Positions 17,050 through 25,183 of a DNA stretch of 64,000 bases are shown here, piece after piece. Location of the stretch: contig NZ_JAAQWN010000004.1 in assembly GCF_012985465.1 (NCBI RefSeq), positions 124,001 through 188,000 of the forward strand, read 5' to 3'. Made by a program: the position numbers and the translations under genes. This DNA comes from Pseudomonas sp. WS 5079 (GTDB lineage: Bacteria; Pseudomonadota; Gammaproteobacteria; Pseudomonadales; Pseudomonadaceae). Numbering within the stretch: the first letter of the stretch is position 1; each line of letters begins with the position of its first letter. The notes under the pieces are model-generated. The model was not told the origin of the DNA. It saw only the letters and a list, made by a program, of their open reading frames with translations, and did not search any database.

Positions 17050-17837
17050 GCGACCAGCAAGGTATCGCGCAATGTCTGCAAGCCTTTCTGGCTCAAACCA
17101 CTGAAGCGCTGCAGGTAAAGATCCAGTCCACCGTACTCGGCGTCGATCACTGCATACGCAGCATTCAAGTACTCGGGACGGGCATCCAGCACTGCATCAA
17201 TGGCCGCCTCGCTGACCGCTTGGCCGACCAGGTGGCTCACCGTGGTGCTCATGGCCTGCTGACGCGCCACCTCCAGCTGACTGAAGCGACGTGCCGAGAG
17301 CACATAGTCGGCCATGATGTGCTCCGGTGCGACGCCCAGTGCGTGCAGCAGCAACATCACCGCGACCCCGGTGCGGTCCTTGCCCGCCGTGCAATGAATG
17401 AGCACCGATGCATTGCGGGTAGAGAACAGCTCGAACAGCGCTGGCAACAACGGCGCCAACAGGTGCGGAAGTTGCCGGTAGACCTCCAACATCATGTTTC
17501 GCGCGCCCTGAGTCTCTGGATTATCAGCGAGCATGGCGGCAATCCGTGGGTCGGCACGAACATCACCAAGCACCTCCAGGTGGAGTTGCGCGATAGCCGA
17601 ATCGGGTACGCCGCTCGGGTAACGCTCACGCTCTGCGGCGCTGCGTAAATCGCAGACGGTTGTCAGGCCGATCCGCCGCAAGGTCTGCCAGTCTTCAGCG
17701 GTCAGTCGATCCAGCTGTTCTGCCCGTAACAGGTAATGGTCGCCGATACGACGACCACAACCGGTGGGAATACCTTTGAGGCTGCGAAAGTTATCCGCAC
17801 CCTGCAAGCGCAACTCTTCCTGCCCGACCATTCTCAA
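17046..17837 (-). CDS. Tyrosine-protein phosphatase family (Y_phosphatase3)
   Basis: 263-residue protein with the phosphatase P-loop HCTAGKDRTG (catalytic Cys about residue 149) and an upstream conserved VCDLRSAAER segment that holds the general-acid loop region of the DSP/PTP family common in Pseudomonas. It should hydrolyse a phosphate ester, perhaps a phosphorylated small molecule rather than a protein. Its start overlaps the stop of the phosphotransferase gene by 4 bases, and that gene overlaps the amidohydrolase gene the same way, so the three are translationally coupled. A kinase-like gene beside a phosphatase is suggestive of transient phosphorylation of a pathway compound (inference). 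Confidence 0.88.
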   Translation of the reverse strand: MRMVGQEELRLQGADNFRSLKGIPTGCGRRIGDHYLLRAEQLDRLTAEDWQTLRRIGLTTVCDLRSAAERERYPSGVPDSAIAQLHLEVLGDVRADPRIAAMLADNPETQGARNMMLEVYRQLPHLLAPLLPALFELFSTRNASVLIHCTAGKDRTGVAVMLLLHALGVAPEHIMADYVLSARRFSQLEVARQQAMSTTVSHLVGQAVSEAAIDAVLDARPEYLNAAYAVIDAEYGGLDLYLQRFSGLSQKGLQTLRDTLLVA

Positions 17838-19021
17838 TCCTCCAGTAGATGTTGATAGGCCTGCGTTAACGGACGCGCGCCCTGCCCCAGTGTCGGCGTA
17901 CGGCGAGGCTTACGCCCATGTGTGAGCAAACGCACGGTATCAAAATCTTCTGCAGCGGCGAAGAAACGTTCCACCATCGGCAAACCGTCCTGCCCCCAGT
18001 CATCCATATTCGACATCCAGGTCTGCATCCCCCAAACCGGCCAACGGCGAAACTGTTCCCAGGCAGCGTCCTGGTCAAGCACGCCTTCGGCACCGAGGCT
18101 GATCAGTTTTTCGCGGTACACCCGCAGCAGGCGTTGCGCATCGGCGCGCCGTTCCTCGACGGTTAAGGCCCCCAGCATAAAATAGGCGATATCGCGCCAT
18201 GGCCGGCCACGCCTCGACAGTTGCCAATCCAGCCAGATACGTTGGCCGTCGCTGCGTAAAAAACTGTTGCCCTGATGCGAATCACCATGGATCAGGCAGC
18301 TGGGTGACGACTGTTCGCGCTCGAAAGCTGCCAATTCATCAAACGCATGGCTGAACAACTCCGGTGTCTCATACATCCATTTCGGCAACAGGCGTTGGTA
18401 CTCCGGTTTGCGCAGATTGACCTTGATGTAGTTGTACATACGCAGCAGGCCGTCGCAGTCCACCGGGTTGGCCATCGACACCGGCAGCCAGCCCTGGCCC
18501 CGTAGCTGCGGACTGTTCCAGGTGGCAGCATGCAACGTCGCCAGTGACTCCAGCCCCCGAGCGACGCCATCCACGCCCAGGTGATCGGTGCTATGGCCAA
18601 ATTTCCCGGCGGCCAGACCAAGGTCTTCCATCATCACCACGCCTCGACCGCCGCCATCGGCGTCCCAGTCGGTGAGATAGGTGTCTGGCAGTGGCGCATC
18701 GGACCAGCCGTGCGCCAAATGATAAAAGCGCGCTTCCAGCTCACAGATATCGCCGCTCTCGAAACCCTCGGACCAATTCGACTTCAGGCACACGTGCGCA
18801 GGAATACCCGCGTGCTGACCGACCTCATTCAACTCAAGCCTGACGCGGAATTTGGTGGTGTGACCGTTTCGAACTTCCACTGCCGTTAACGCCAGCACCT
18901 CGACGCCCGGATAACGCGGCTGCAATAGCTGAGTTAGCCAGGCTGCGGTAATTTCGCTCAGGTGCCGTGGCAACCGTCCGCTGCGCTGCGGGTAGGGCCG
19001 CCCCAGCGAGCTATCCGTCAC
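17834..19021 (-). CDS. Phosphotransferase, ecdysteroid-kinase/APH-like fold
   Basis: 395-residue kinase-like protein. The Brenner motif is intact: HGDSHQGN, followed by WLDWQLSRRGRPWRDIAYFM, which supplies the metal-binding Asp. The N-terminal lobe has LELNEV...HVCLKSNWSEG and an ELEARFY helix like ecdysteroid kinase and DUF1679/CHK-like proteins. It should therefore transfer phosphate from ATP to a hydroxyl of a small molecule. It overlaps both neighbours by 4 bases (amidohydrolase upstream, phosphatase downstream). One of three kinase-fold genes in the island. Confidence 0.85.
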   Translation of the reverse strand: MTDSSLGRPYPQRSGRLPRHLSEITAAWLTQLLQPRYPGVEVLALTAVEVRNGHTTKFRVRLELNEVGQHAGIPAHVCLKSNWSEGFESGDICELEARFYHLAHGWSDAPLPDTYLTDWDADGGGRGVVMMEDLGLAAGKFGHSTDHLGVDGVARGLESLATLHAATWNSPQLRGQGWLPVSMANPVDCDGLLRMYNYIKVNLRKPEYQRLLPKWMYETPELFSHAFDELAAFEREQSSPSCLIHGDSHQGNSFLRSDGQRIWLDWQLSRRGRPWRDIAYFMLGALTVEERRADAQRLLRVYREKLISLGAEGVLDQDAAWEQFRRWPVWGMQTWMSNMDDWGQDGLPMVERFFAAAEDFDTVRLLTHGRKPRRTPTLGQGARPLTQAYQHLLED

Positions 19022-20055
19022 GGCGTCAGCACCCGACCAGCGTTGGCCGGCACCTTCAGCTTGAGCAGTTCGATCGCGTTACCGCTGCGAATCCGCTCGC
19101 GCTCTTCAGCGGACAAGCCGATGCCTTCGGTCAGATCGCCATGGTCGTAGGCCCCGCCAAAGTTAGTGCCGTACAACAGGCGCTCCGCCCCCACCACCTC
19201 GGCAACGCCACGACGCAAGCCCGGCGCATGAACGTCAAGGTCGAAGTAAAAGTTCTGCAGGTAATCCATCAACGGACGCTGATTGCGCGAGTCCGGTGCC
19301 ATGGCCCGGTTCAGTTCGCTCAGGCGCCCCAACTGGAAAACCGCCATGCCACCGGCATGGGTGATGTAGGTTTTCAAGGTCGGGAAAACATCCAGCGCGC
19401 CACCGCAGATCAGGTACCAGAAGAACAGTGTTTCATCGACGCAGTCACCGACGATGGAGGTGGTTTCAAACTTGTCGTCCGTGTGTTTTTCGCCCCAGTA
19501 AATCGACTGATTGAAGCCATGCACCATGATCGGTACATCCAGCTGGGTGAGTTTTTCCCAGACGGGGAACAGGCGTTCGTCGTGAGCCTCCAGGCCATTG
19601 AAGTTGGCCCCGCCGACGCACACACCCTTGGCGCCCAACTGAGTCACTGCGCGTTCAATTTCCTTGGCCGCATTCAGCGGATCCGCGAGGTTGGCGTGGC
19701 ACCAGAAATCGAAGTGGTCGGGATCAGCCCGACAAAATGCCGACAACTCGTCATTGCAGATGCGCGCGTATTCGTTAGCGAAATCTCCCGCCCAATACAT
19801 AAAGCAATGAGACGGCGTGGACATCACCAGTTTGTCGACACCCCGCTCGGCCATCAGCTGGCGACGGCTGGCGTGGCTCATGCGCGCGAGGATATTGGCC
19901 TGCGCTTCGGCATCCGTCGCGGCTTTGACCGGTTGCTTGGTGCCGAGGGAAAAATGCCCCACGGTCAGCCCCTGCACTTTCATGAATGGCCCCCAGAACT
20001 CATGACGGTTCAGCATGCCCTCAGTCAGCAAGTGGGCGTGGACATCAATCAGCAT
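19018..20055 (-). CDS. Amidohydrolase-fold protein, ACMSD-like
   Basis: 345-residue TIM-barrel amidohydrolase of the ACMSD/decarboxylase type. Metal ligand motifs: HAH at residues 6-8 (IDVHAHLL), a His in IMVHGFN, a His in ITHAGGM. The expected metal-binding Asp in the C-terminal GTD motif is replaced: the sequence reads LLYGTNFGG. Family members decarboxylate or hydrolyse aromatic-type acids. The start at 20,055 follows a GGAGAA ribosome site (AAGGAGAACGCC). First gene of the coupled amidohydrolase-kinase-phosphatase operon; an inverted repeat about 100 bases upstream may control it. Confidence 0.85.
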   Translation of the reverse strand: MLIDVHAHLLTEGMLNRHEFWGPFMKVQGLTVGHFSLGTKQPVKAATDAEAQANILARMSHASRRQLMAERGVDKLVMSTPSHCFMYWAGDFANEYARICNDELSAFCRADPDHFDFWCHANLADPLNAAKEIERAVTQLGAKGVCVGGANFNGLEAHDERLFPVWEKLTQLDVPIMVHGFNQSIYWGEKHTDDKFETTSIVGDCVDETLFFWYLICGGALDVFPTLKTYITHAGGMAVFQLGRLSELNRAMAPDSRNQRPLMDYLQNFYFDLDVHAPGLRRGVAEVVGAERLLYGTNFGGAYDHGDLTEGIGLSAEERERIRSGNAIELLKLKVPANAGRVLTP

Positions 20056-20150
20056 GGCGTTCTCCTTGTTGTAATTAGCCAGCAGACCGAACGACCCGCT
20101 CGCAGGGCATCCGGATCAATTTAAGGGATAACTGCACCCTCAATAATATA

Positions 20151-20171
20151 AACACATTTCTAATATGTGTT
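20151..20171. promoter_or_regulatory. Inverted repeat upstream of the amidohydrolase operon
   Basis: AACACAT (20,151-20,157) and its exact complement ATGTGTT (20,165-20,171) are separated by 7 bases in an AT-rich stretch about 100 bases upstream of the amidohydrolase start at 20,055. This is a plausible operator for that leftward operon. No regulator can be named; the nearest regulator genes are LysR and AraC types at 22-24 kb. Confidence 0.4.
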
Positions 20172-20215
20172 CATTTAAATATGAGTCGCAGGGCTACCTT
20201 TTATAAAATCCGCAC

Positions 20216-20241
20216 AAAAAAAAGCGGCCCTCTCAGGCCGC
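20216..20241 (-). terminator. Rho-independent terminator after DUF1329 copy 2
   Basis: Read on the minus strand, GCGGCC-TGAGAG-GGCCGC is followed by eight T residues (20,216-20,223). The stem starts 24 bases after the DUF1329 stop codon at 20,265. It separates the DUF1329 transcript from the amidohydrolase operon. Confidence 0.9.
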
Positions 20242-20264
20242 AAATGCGTGTTCAACCGATGAAA

Positions 20265-21626
20265 TCAGCGTTGGGTCTCCTGAGAAACAATCGACTCAGG
20301 CTTCATGTCACGCTCCGATAACGGCGTGTCGTGCACCCGATATCCGCCCTTGAGGCCATCGTTGAGCAAAGACCACATGCCTTTGTTGAAGTCATAGCTG
20401 ACGTTTTTTACCGTGTACGGCAGGTTTTTGTCGTACAGCTGCACGCCACTCTGGAACAGCGCGCGATACAGCACCCCGCCCTGGTCCCAGGCGTCATACA
20501 GGCCGGCACCAAACGTGTCTTCGTCGAGGTAGTAGGTGCGCTTGCTGTAGACGTGGCGTTTGCCCGGTTTCAGAGTCGCTTCCACCACCCACACCCGGTG
20601 CAGTTCCCAGCGCTCGCAAGCCGGGTTGGCATGATGCGGCTTGAACTGTTCTTCCTGGCCGCAACTGAAGTAGAACTTGTAGGCGTTGTACGGGATATAC
20701 ATCTCCTTGCGGCCCACCAGTTTGTAGTCGAAACGGTCCTGGCTACCGGAGAACATCTGCAATTCGTCGAACAGGTTCACACCGCCCTGGTTGGGCACCG
20801 GCGTGTCGTAGGCGAACTCCGGCGCCAACTTGATGCGGCGCATGCCTGGGGTGTAGCTCCAGGCACGCCGTGGCTGGCTTTGCGGGTCGAGGTAGTCAGC
20901 GAGGATGATCAGTTGCCCGGCGCTGCGGGCCGGATAACTGTCCAGTGCCCAGGCGCGGTAGTACAACTGCGGATCGCGATCGGTCTGTTGAGTCTGGTAG
21001 TACGGCGCCTCCTCCATGGTCGCGGACTCGGCGGTCTTGGTCACCGAACCCTGAGAATCCACTACCCAACTGTTGGACGAAGCCGTGGTGGTGTAACCCG
21101 TTCCCTTGTAGCGCAGTTGTTGATTCCAGATGACTTCATTGCCGTTCTGCGGAAGCGGGAACGGCAGCCCGCCTCGGCATGCCGGATCGACTGCGAGGTT
21201 GTCCTTGGTCGTGCGGCAGTTACTGGCGTTGCGCACAGAGGCATCGAGCAACGCTTGCGGGTACGCCGCGGTCCGGTGGGTCGGGTAAATATCCAGGTAG
21301 TAGTCGGGAAATTTACTCAGCAGCATTTTTTGCCCGCCGCTCAAGCGGTCGGCGTATTGCTCCATGTTTTTCGAGTTGATCCGCAGCAGCGGTTTTTCAT
21401 CCTCGAAGGGGTCGGCCCAGAAGCCGCTGTCGGGCTTGAAGCCTGGCGGGCTCTGCGTCAGGCCGCCGGTATAGGGAGGAATGCTGCCATCGGCATTGCC
21501 CGCGATAATTGCGCCGAACGGCGTCAGGGTTTTTCCGATCTGTGCAACCTGGTCGGCCGGTGCCGCAGCCAGGCTGGCGGTGGCGATGCTCAACAGCGCC
21601 ACCGCCCATGCAAATTGTCCTTTCAT
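20265..21626 (-). CDS. DUF1329 periplasmic protein, copy 2
   Basis: 453-residue paralogue of the DUF1329 protein at 11,776, clearly alike over the whole length (for example shared GAIIAGNADGSIPPYTGGL-type N-terminus and ERWELHRVWVVEATLK). It has a signal peptide ending near SLAAAPA. Its DUF1302 partner upstream is only a 3' fragment, so this gene has lost its usual operon leader and may be expressed weakly, perhaps by read-through. A strong terminator follows. It may be an orphaned duplicate of copy 1. Confidence 0.9.
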   Translation of the reverse strand: MKGQFAWAVALLSIATASLAAAPADQVAQIGKTLTPFGAIIAGNADGSIPPYTGGLTQSPPGFKPDSGFWADPFEDEKPLLRINSKNMEQYADRLSGGQKMLLSKFPDYYLDIYPTHRTAAYPQALLDASVRNASNCRTTKDNLAVDPACRGGLPFPLPQNGNEVIWNQQLRYKGTGYTTTASSNSWVVDSQGSVTKTAESATMEEAPYYQTQQTDRDPQLYYRAWALDSYPARSAGQLIILADYLDPQSQPRRAWSYTPGMRRIKLAPEFAYDTPVPNQGGVNLFDELQMFSGSQDRFDYKLVGRKEMYIPYNAYKFYFSCGQEEQFKPHHANPACERWELHRVWVVEATLKPGKRHVYSKRTYYLDEDTFGAGLYDAWDQGGVLYRALFQSGVQLYDKNLPYTVKNVSYDFNKGMWSLLNDGLKGGYRVHDTPLSERDMKPESIVSQETQR

Positions 21627-21653
21627 AAACAGATACTCCGCTTCTTGGCTTTT

Positions 21654-22091
21654 TTAGATGGAGGTTTTGAAGGTGAAGGCCAGCCAGCCACGGTCGGTTC
21701 CGCCCACGGCGCCGTTGCCCCCGACGGTGTCCCCGGGAATGTTCTTCGTTTGAGCGTCTGTATCGGAATAACGCAAACCAAATTCATAACGCTGGGCATA
21801 CGTCATCTGCACGCCGGCAGACCAGGTCAGCGCGCCTTCGTTACCACCGCCGGCACTGGCTGCGTTGCCCGACAGGCCATAATTGACGGTCAACGGTACG
21901 GTCATGTCCCAGGACGGGAGTACCGACAGGTATTGCGGTGTGTAATTGACGGCGATGGCCGCGTAATCCCGGGTCGAACAACCGTCGCGCTTGTCCCCTG
22001 AACCGGGTGTGCCGACGCGGGGGTCAACGCAGTTATTGTTGTTTTCACCCAGATAAAGCTCTTCGTGCTCGGTCACTTTGCGCAGGTGGCT
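21654..22091 (-). pseudogene. DUF1302 gene, 3' fragment (5' three-quarters missing)
   Basis: The last about 145 codons align closely to the end of the DUF1302 protein at 13,174: both share SHL..VTEHEELY, NYTPQYLS/NYTPQYIS, SWDM..PLTVNYGL and end in DRGWLAFTFKTS. Similarity stops abruptly at about 22,091; sequence beyond it (to 22,163) has no DUF1302 character, and the LysR gene ends at 22,164. The signal peptide and most of the barrel are gone, so no working porin can be made. A deletion or rearrangement removed the 5' part. Confidence 0.88.
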
Positions 22092-22163
22092 GACCGAAAC
22101 CTTCGACAGCCTGATGAACAACGGCACCTGGCCGCCTGACAACAACGTGCGCCAGTAGCGGGA

Positions 22164-23075
22164 TCAAGAGGCGCAGGCCATGATCAGAAACTGTCGGAAT
22201 GCCTGGGTCGGTGCCGACAAACAGTTATCCGGCAGCCAGATCAGCCCCAGTTCCATGGGTGGAATCACATCCACCAGCGGCCGGATTTCAATCTTCTTGC
22301 CTTCCAGAGACCAGGCCCGGTACAGCATGTCCGAGAGAATGGTCACACCGAAACCATGCCCCACCAGCCCGCGCAATGCCTCCATGGATGAGGTACGAAA
22401 AGCCACCTTGGGTGCCAGTCCGCGGGATTCCCAATAGCGCATGGTCGAGGTCTCCCCCTCATCGACCGTGGCCAGGATATAGGCATGCTCGGCGACGTCT
22501 TCGAGATTGATCGAGGTGGCAGACATCAATGGGTGCTGACTTGCCAGCCAGAGTTGGCGGCGCGAACGAATTAGCACATGGTGAGCGAAACCGTGCAAGT
22601 TCGGCGTATTGGAGACAATTGCCAGGCCCAAGTCGAGGTCGCCATTGCTCAGGGCCGCTTCAATGCTCTGGCGGTCCATGTCGATCAGGTCGATCTCTAC
22701 CTGAGGGTAGCTACGTTTGAAGCGTGCCAGCAGCGCTGGCAGAAAGTAACCGAGCACCGTGTAGGAGGCACCCACACGCACGGTTCCTTGCATCGCATGG
22801 CCGAGAAACAGCGGTTCACTGAGAGCGTCCTGCAGCGTGTCGAGAATGTGCCGCGCATGCTGGGAAAACTTGTTGCCTTCAGCGGTCAGCGCCACGCCAT
22901 GGGGCAAGCGGTCGAACAAGCTGACGCCCAAGGACTGTTCCAGATGCAACACCGCCGCAGTAATCGCCGACTGCGATACATGCGCCTTCAGCGCCGCCTG
23001 GGAAAACTGGCCGGCGTCGGCGGCGGCAACGAAATAGCGCAGTTGGCGCATGGAAATATCTTTGCCTTTCGTCAT
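22164..23075 (-). CDS. LysR-family transcriptional regulator
   Basis: 303-residue LTTR. The N-terminal winged helix-turn-helix is clear: MRQLRYFVAAADAGQFSQAA, then HVSQSAITAAVLHLEQSLGVSLFDR, followed by the effector-binding domain (GTVRVGASYTVLGYFLPALL). Two starts are possible (23,075 or an ATG eight codons later); neither has a strong ribosome site. It is divergent from the AraC-type gene at 23,218 with a 142-base gap. Its normal target operon may have been lost with the truncated DUF1302 gene, or it may control the AraC gene. Confidence 0.92.
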   Translation of the reverse strand: MTKGKDISMRQLRYFVAAADAGQFSQAALKAHVSQSAITAAVLHLEQSLGVSLFDRLPHGVALTAEGNKFSQHARHILDTLQDALSEPLFLGHAMQGTVRVGASYTVLGYFLPALLARFKRSYPQVEIDLIDMDRQSIEAALSNGDLDLGLAIVSNTPNLHGFAHHVLIRSRRQLWLASQHPLMSATSINLEDVAEHAYILATVDEGETSTMRYWESRGLAPKVAFRTSSMEALRGLVGHGFGVTILSDMLYRAWSLEGKKIEIRPLVDVIPPMELGLIWLPDNCLSAPTQAFRQFLIMACAS

Positions 23076-23217
23076 CTGATTTTCTGATACCTGCCGCCTG
23101 AATATATGAAACAGCTCGGTCCACGGGCTGGTTACACTCGAGACCGGGTAGCTGCCCTGACGTATCGTTATCCTTCGAATTTCAGCGCCAATAATAAAAA
23201 TGGCTGAAGGTTGAAAA

Positions 23218-24123
23218 ATGAACGCGATCCACTACAGCGAGTACGACTGTGAAGCGTCAGGTAATTTCCTGACCGAAGCTTCATTGGCCAGGCAAGGCTT
23301 CGACATCCGGGTTGAACACGCGCAATGGTCCAACACTGGCACTGCCTTGATAGAAACCGGCGACAGTTGCCTGTTGCGCTTGATGCTGCCGGCCAGCTCG
23401 CAGATCAAGCCTAACTGCGGCGGTTTTTCCAGCCACGGTGCGCCTCAATTCCAACCCCTGGGCAAGCTGTTGTTCATTCCCCATGGCACCGAGTTCCACC
23501 TGCGTCACGATGCCGGAGAGCAAAAGGCCCTTGTGTGTCTATTCGACCCCTCCTCACTCGGCGTCCTGGGCAGCTATCGCTGGAACTGGCAGGACAACGT
23601 CAGCGCAGCCATGCTCAACCTGCAAAGCGGCTACTTGCACGCCTCGTTGCAACGGCTGGCCGAAGAAGTCGCCAACCCCGGCTTCGCCAGCGAGCTGCAC
23701 ACCGAGTGCCTGCTCACCAGCATTGCCCTGGACCTGCGCCGCGAATTTATCGACGCGCCCGACGATGCCACTTGTTCCTCACACTGCGCTGAAAAACTCA
23801 GCCATCGTCAACTCAACATCCTGCGTGAATTGCTCGACAGCGCCAGTGACGAAGGCCGCTCACTGGGCCACTTGGCGCGGGCCTGCGAACTGCCGTTGCG
23901 GACCCTGTCCAGTCGCTGCAAAAACACCACCGGCATGACCTTGCGCCAGTACGCCGCGCAAACCCGTTTGCAAAAAGCCGTGGCGCTGTTGGCTGACCCA
24001 CGGTTGCTGATCAAACAAGTGGCCTATCAGGCCGGCTTCAACAACGCCGCCGCTTTCAGCGCGGCCTTCCGTAAAGAGCTCGGTGTCACACCCGAGGAAT
24101 TTCGCCACCAGCGCCAGCGCTGA
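23218..24123 (+). CDS. AraC-family transcriptional regulator
   Basis: 301-residue regulator with a C-terminal AraC DNA-binding domain: first helix-turn-helix SLGHLARACELPLRTLSSRCKN, second LLIKQVAYQAGFNNAAAFSAAFRKELGVTPEEFR. The N-terminal about 180 residues resemble the cupin-like ligand domain of the AraC_binding_2/FeaR-type group. The start at 23,218 has GAAGG seven bases upstream. It is convergent with the MDR oxidoreductase gene of the eight-gene operon at 24-33 kb and is a candidate activator for one of the catabolic operons. Confidence 0.9.
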   Translation: MNAIHYSEYDCEASGNFLTEASLARQGFDIRVEHAQWSNTGTALIETGDSCLLRLMLPASSQIKPNCGGFSSHGAPQFQPLGKLLFIPHGTEFHLRHDAGEQKALVCLFDPSSLGVLGSYRWNWQDNVSAAMLNLQSGYLHASLQRLAEEVANPGFASELHTECLLTSIALDLRREFIDAPDDATCSSHCAEKLSHRQLNILRELLDSASDEGRSLGHLARACELPLRTLSSRCKNTTGMTLRQYAAQTRLQKAVALLADPRLLIKQVAYQAGFNNAAAFSAAFRKELGVTPEEFRHQRQR

Positions 24124-24125
24124 AA

Positions 24126-24145
24126 GGCACCCGGACAAGGGCGCC
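24126..24145. terminator. Possible terminator between AraC and MDR genes
   Basis: GGCACCC and GGGCGCC form a 7-bp stem (one G-T pair) around a 6-base loop in the 39-base gap between two convergent genes. Only two or three T residues follow on either strand, so termination would be weak. Confidence 0.35.
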
Positions 24146-24162
24146 TTCCAGCAATACGGGCT

Positions 24163-25089
24163 TTAACGACGAATCGTGGCGGTGATTTTGGCGTGTGGCC
24201 CATTGACCTGCGCGGCCCAGGCTTCAGCCGCCTGATCGAGGGTAAAATCCAGGTAATCCACCTGAATCTGCTGCTCTTTGGCGATCTTCAGCAGACGCAG
24301 CCAGATCTGTTCACGGTCTGCGGGCGGGCGCTGGCCAGTGCCGATGCACGACAGATTGCGAAACAACAGATCGGCAATATCCAGATTGAGCTGGCGGCCG
24401 GCTCCCGTGCCAATGGTCATGATCCGTGCGCCCCAGTTGGTGGCCTTCAGCGACGTCAACATCGGTTGACCGCACACGAGGTCGAGCACCACATCAAATC
24501 CGCCATCGGCCGCATCCTTGAGCGCCGCGACGTCATCGCTGCCACCCAGGGTCACCACTTCATCGGCAAGGCCTCGCGACTTCAACCGCCCCAGTGCTTC
24601 AGCGGACCGGGCAGCACCGACCACTTTGCCTGCACCCAGACCGCGCGCCAGTTGCAGGGCGATCTGGCCGAGCGTGCCGGTGGCGCCCAGGATCAGCACC
24701 TTCTCACCCTTCTGAATCGCGGCTTTTTCCAGGGGCACGATGGCGCCGGTCGCAGCGATGCCCATGCTGATCGCGGTTTTATCGTCCACGTCGTCCGGCA
24801 CATTCCATACTTCGGCTTGCGGCACCAGGGTGCGCTCTGCCCAGGCACCAAACGGCAACACCGAGCGCTCGCCGAAATACACCCGGCGGCCATCCGGCGC
24901 ACGGCCAACGCCTTCTCCGCGAATGACACAGGGATATTCAACACCCAGACGGTAGGCGCCGAGTACATCCCAGCCACCAAGGCCAGCGGTATCGACATCG
25001 ATCAGCACCGAGCCGTCTAGCGGCTGCGGATCACGAAACTCGCCCACTACCGGCGGCGCATTGCGCTCGGAAATGATTGCTGCACGCAT
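24163..25089 (-). CDS. Zinc-independent MDR oxidoreductase (quinone oxidoreductase-like)
   Basis: 308-residue medium-chain dehydrogenase/reductase. The N-terminal GroES-like domain has QPLDGSVLIDVDTAGLGG in place of zinc-ligand residues, and the Rossmann domain has GATGTLGQIALQLARGLG (about residues 143-160), typical of NADPH quinone/enoyl reductases. No zinc-binding cysteine set is visible. The start at 25,089 has AGGAGAATGCC before it; an upstream in-frame ATG lacks this. It is the last gene of the operon running from 30,028, so it may reduce an enone or enoyl intermediate. Confidence 0.88.
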   Translation of the reverse strand: MRAAIISERNAPPVVGEFRDPQPLDGSVLIDVDTAGLGGWDVLGAYRLGVEYPCVIRGEGVGRAPDGRRVYFGERSVLPFGAWAERTLVPQAEVWNVPDDVDDKTAISMGIAATGAIVPLEKAAIQKGEKVLILGATGTLGQIALQLARGLGAGKVVGAARSAEALGRLKSRGLADEVVTLGGSDDVAALKDAADGGFDVVLDLVCGQPMLTSLKATNWGARIMTIGTGAGRQLNLDIADLLFRNLSCIGTGQRPPADREQIWLRLLKIAKEQQIQVDYLDFTLDQAAEAWAAQVNGPHAKITATIRR

Positions 25090-25183
25090 GGCATTCTCCT
25101 TGTCTGTTTTATTGTCAGGCTGCACTCGAGGCAATAATTGAACATTATTCTGTTATTTGTCTATATTTACTTCGGCAGCTTCT

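Noticed and set aside
22164..23075. LysR protein as regulator of the DUF1329 copy 2 gene
   Set aside because: The genes point the same way with a rearranged joint between them; no divergent promoter is shared, so the link cannot be supported.
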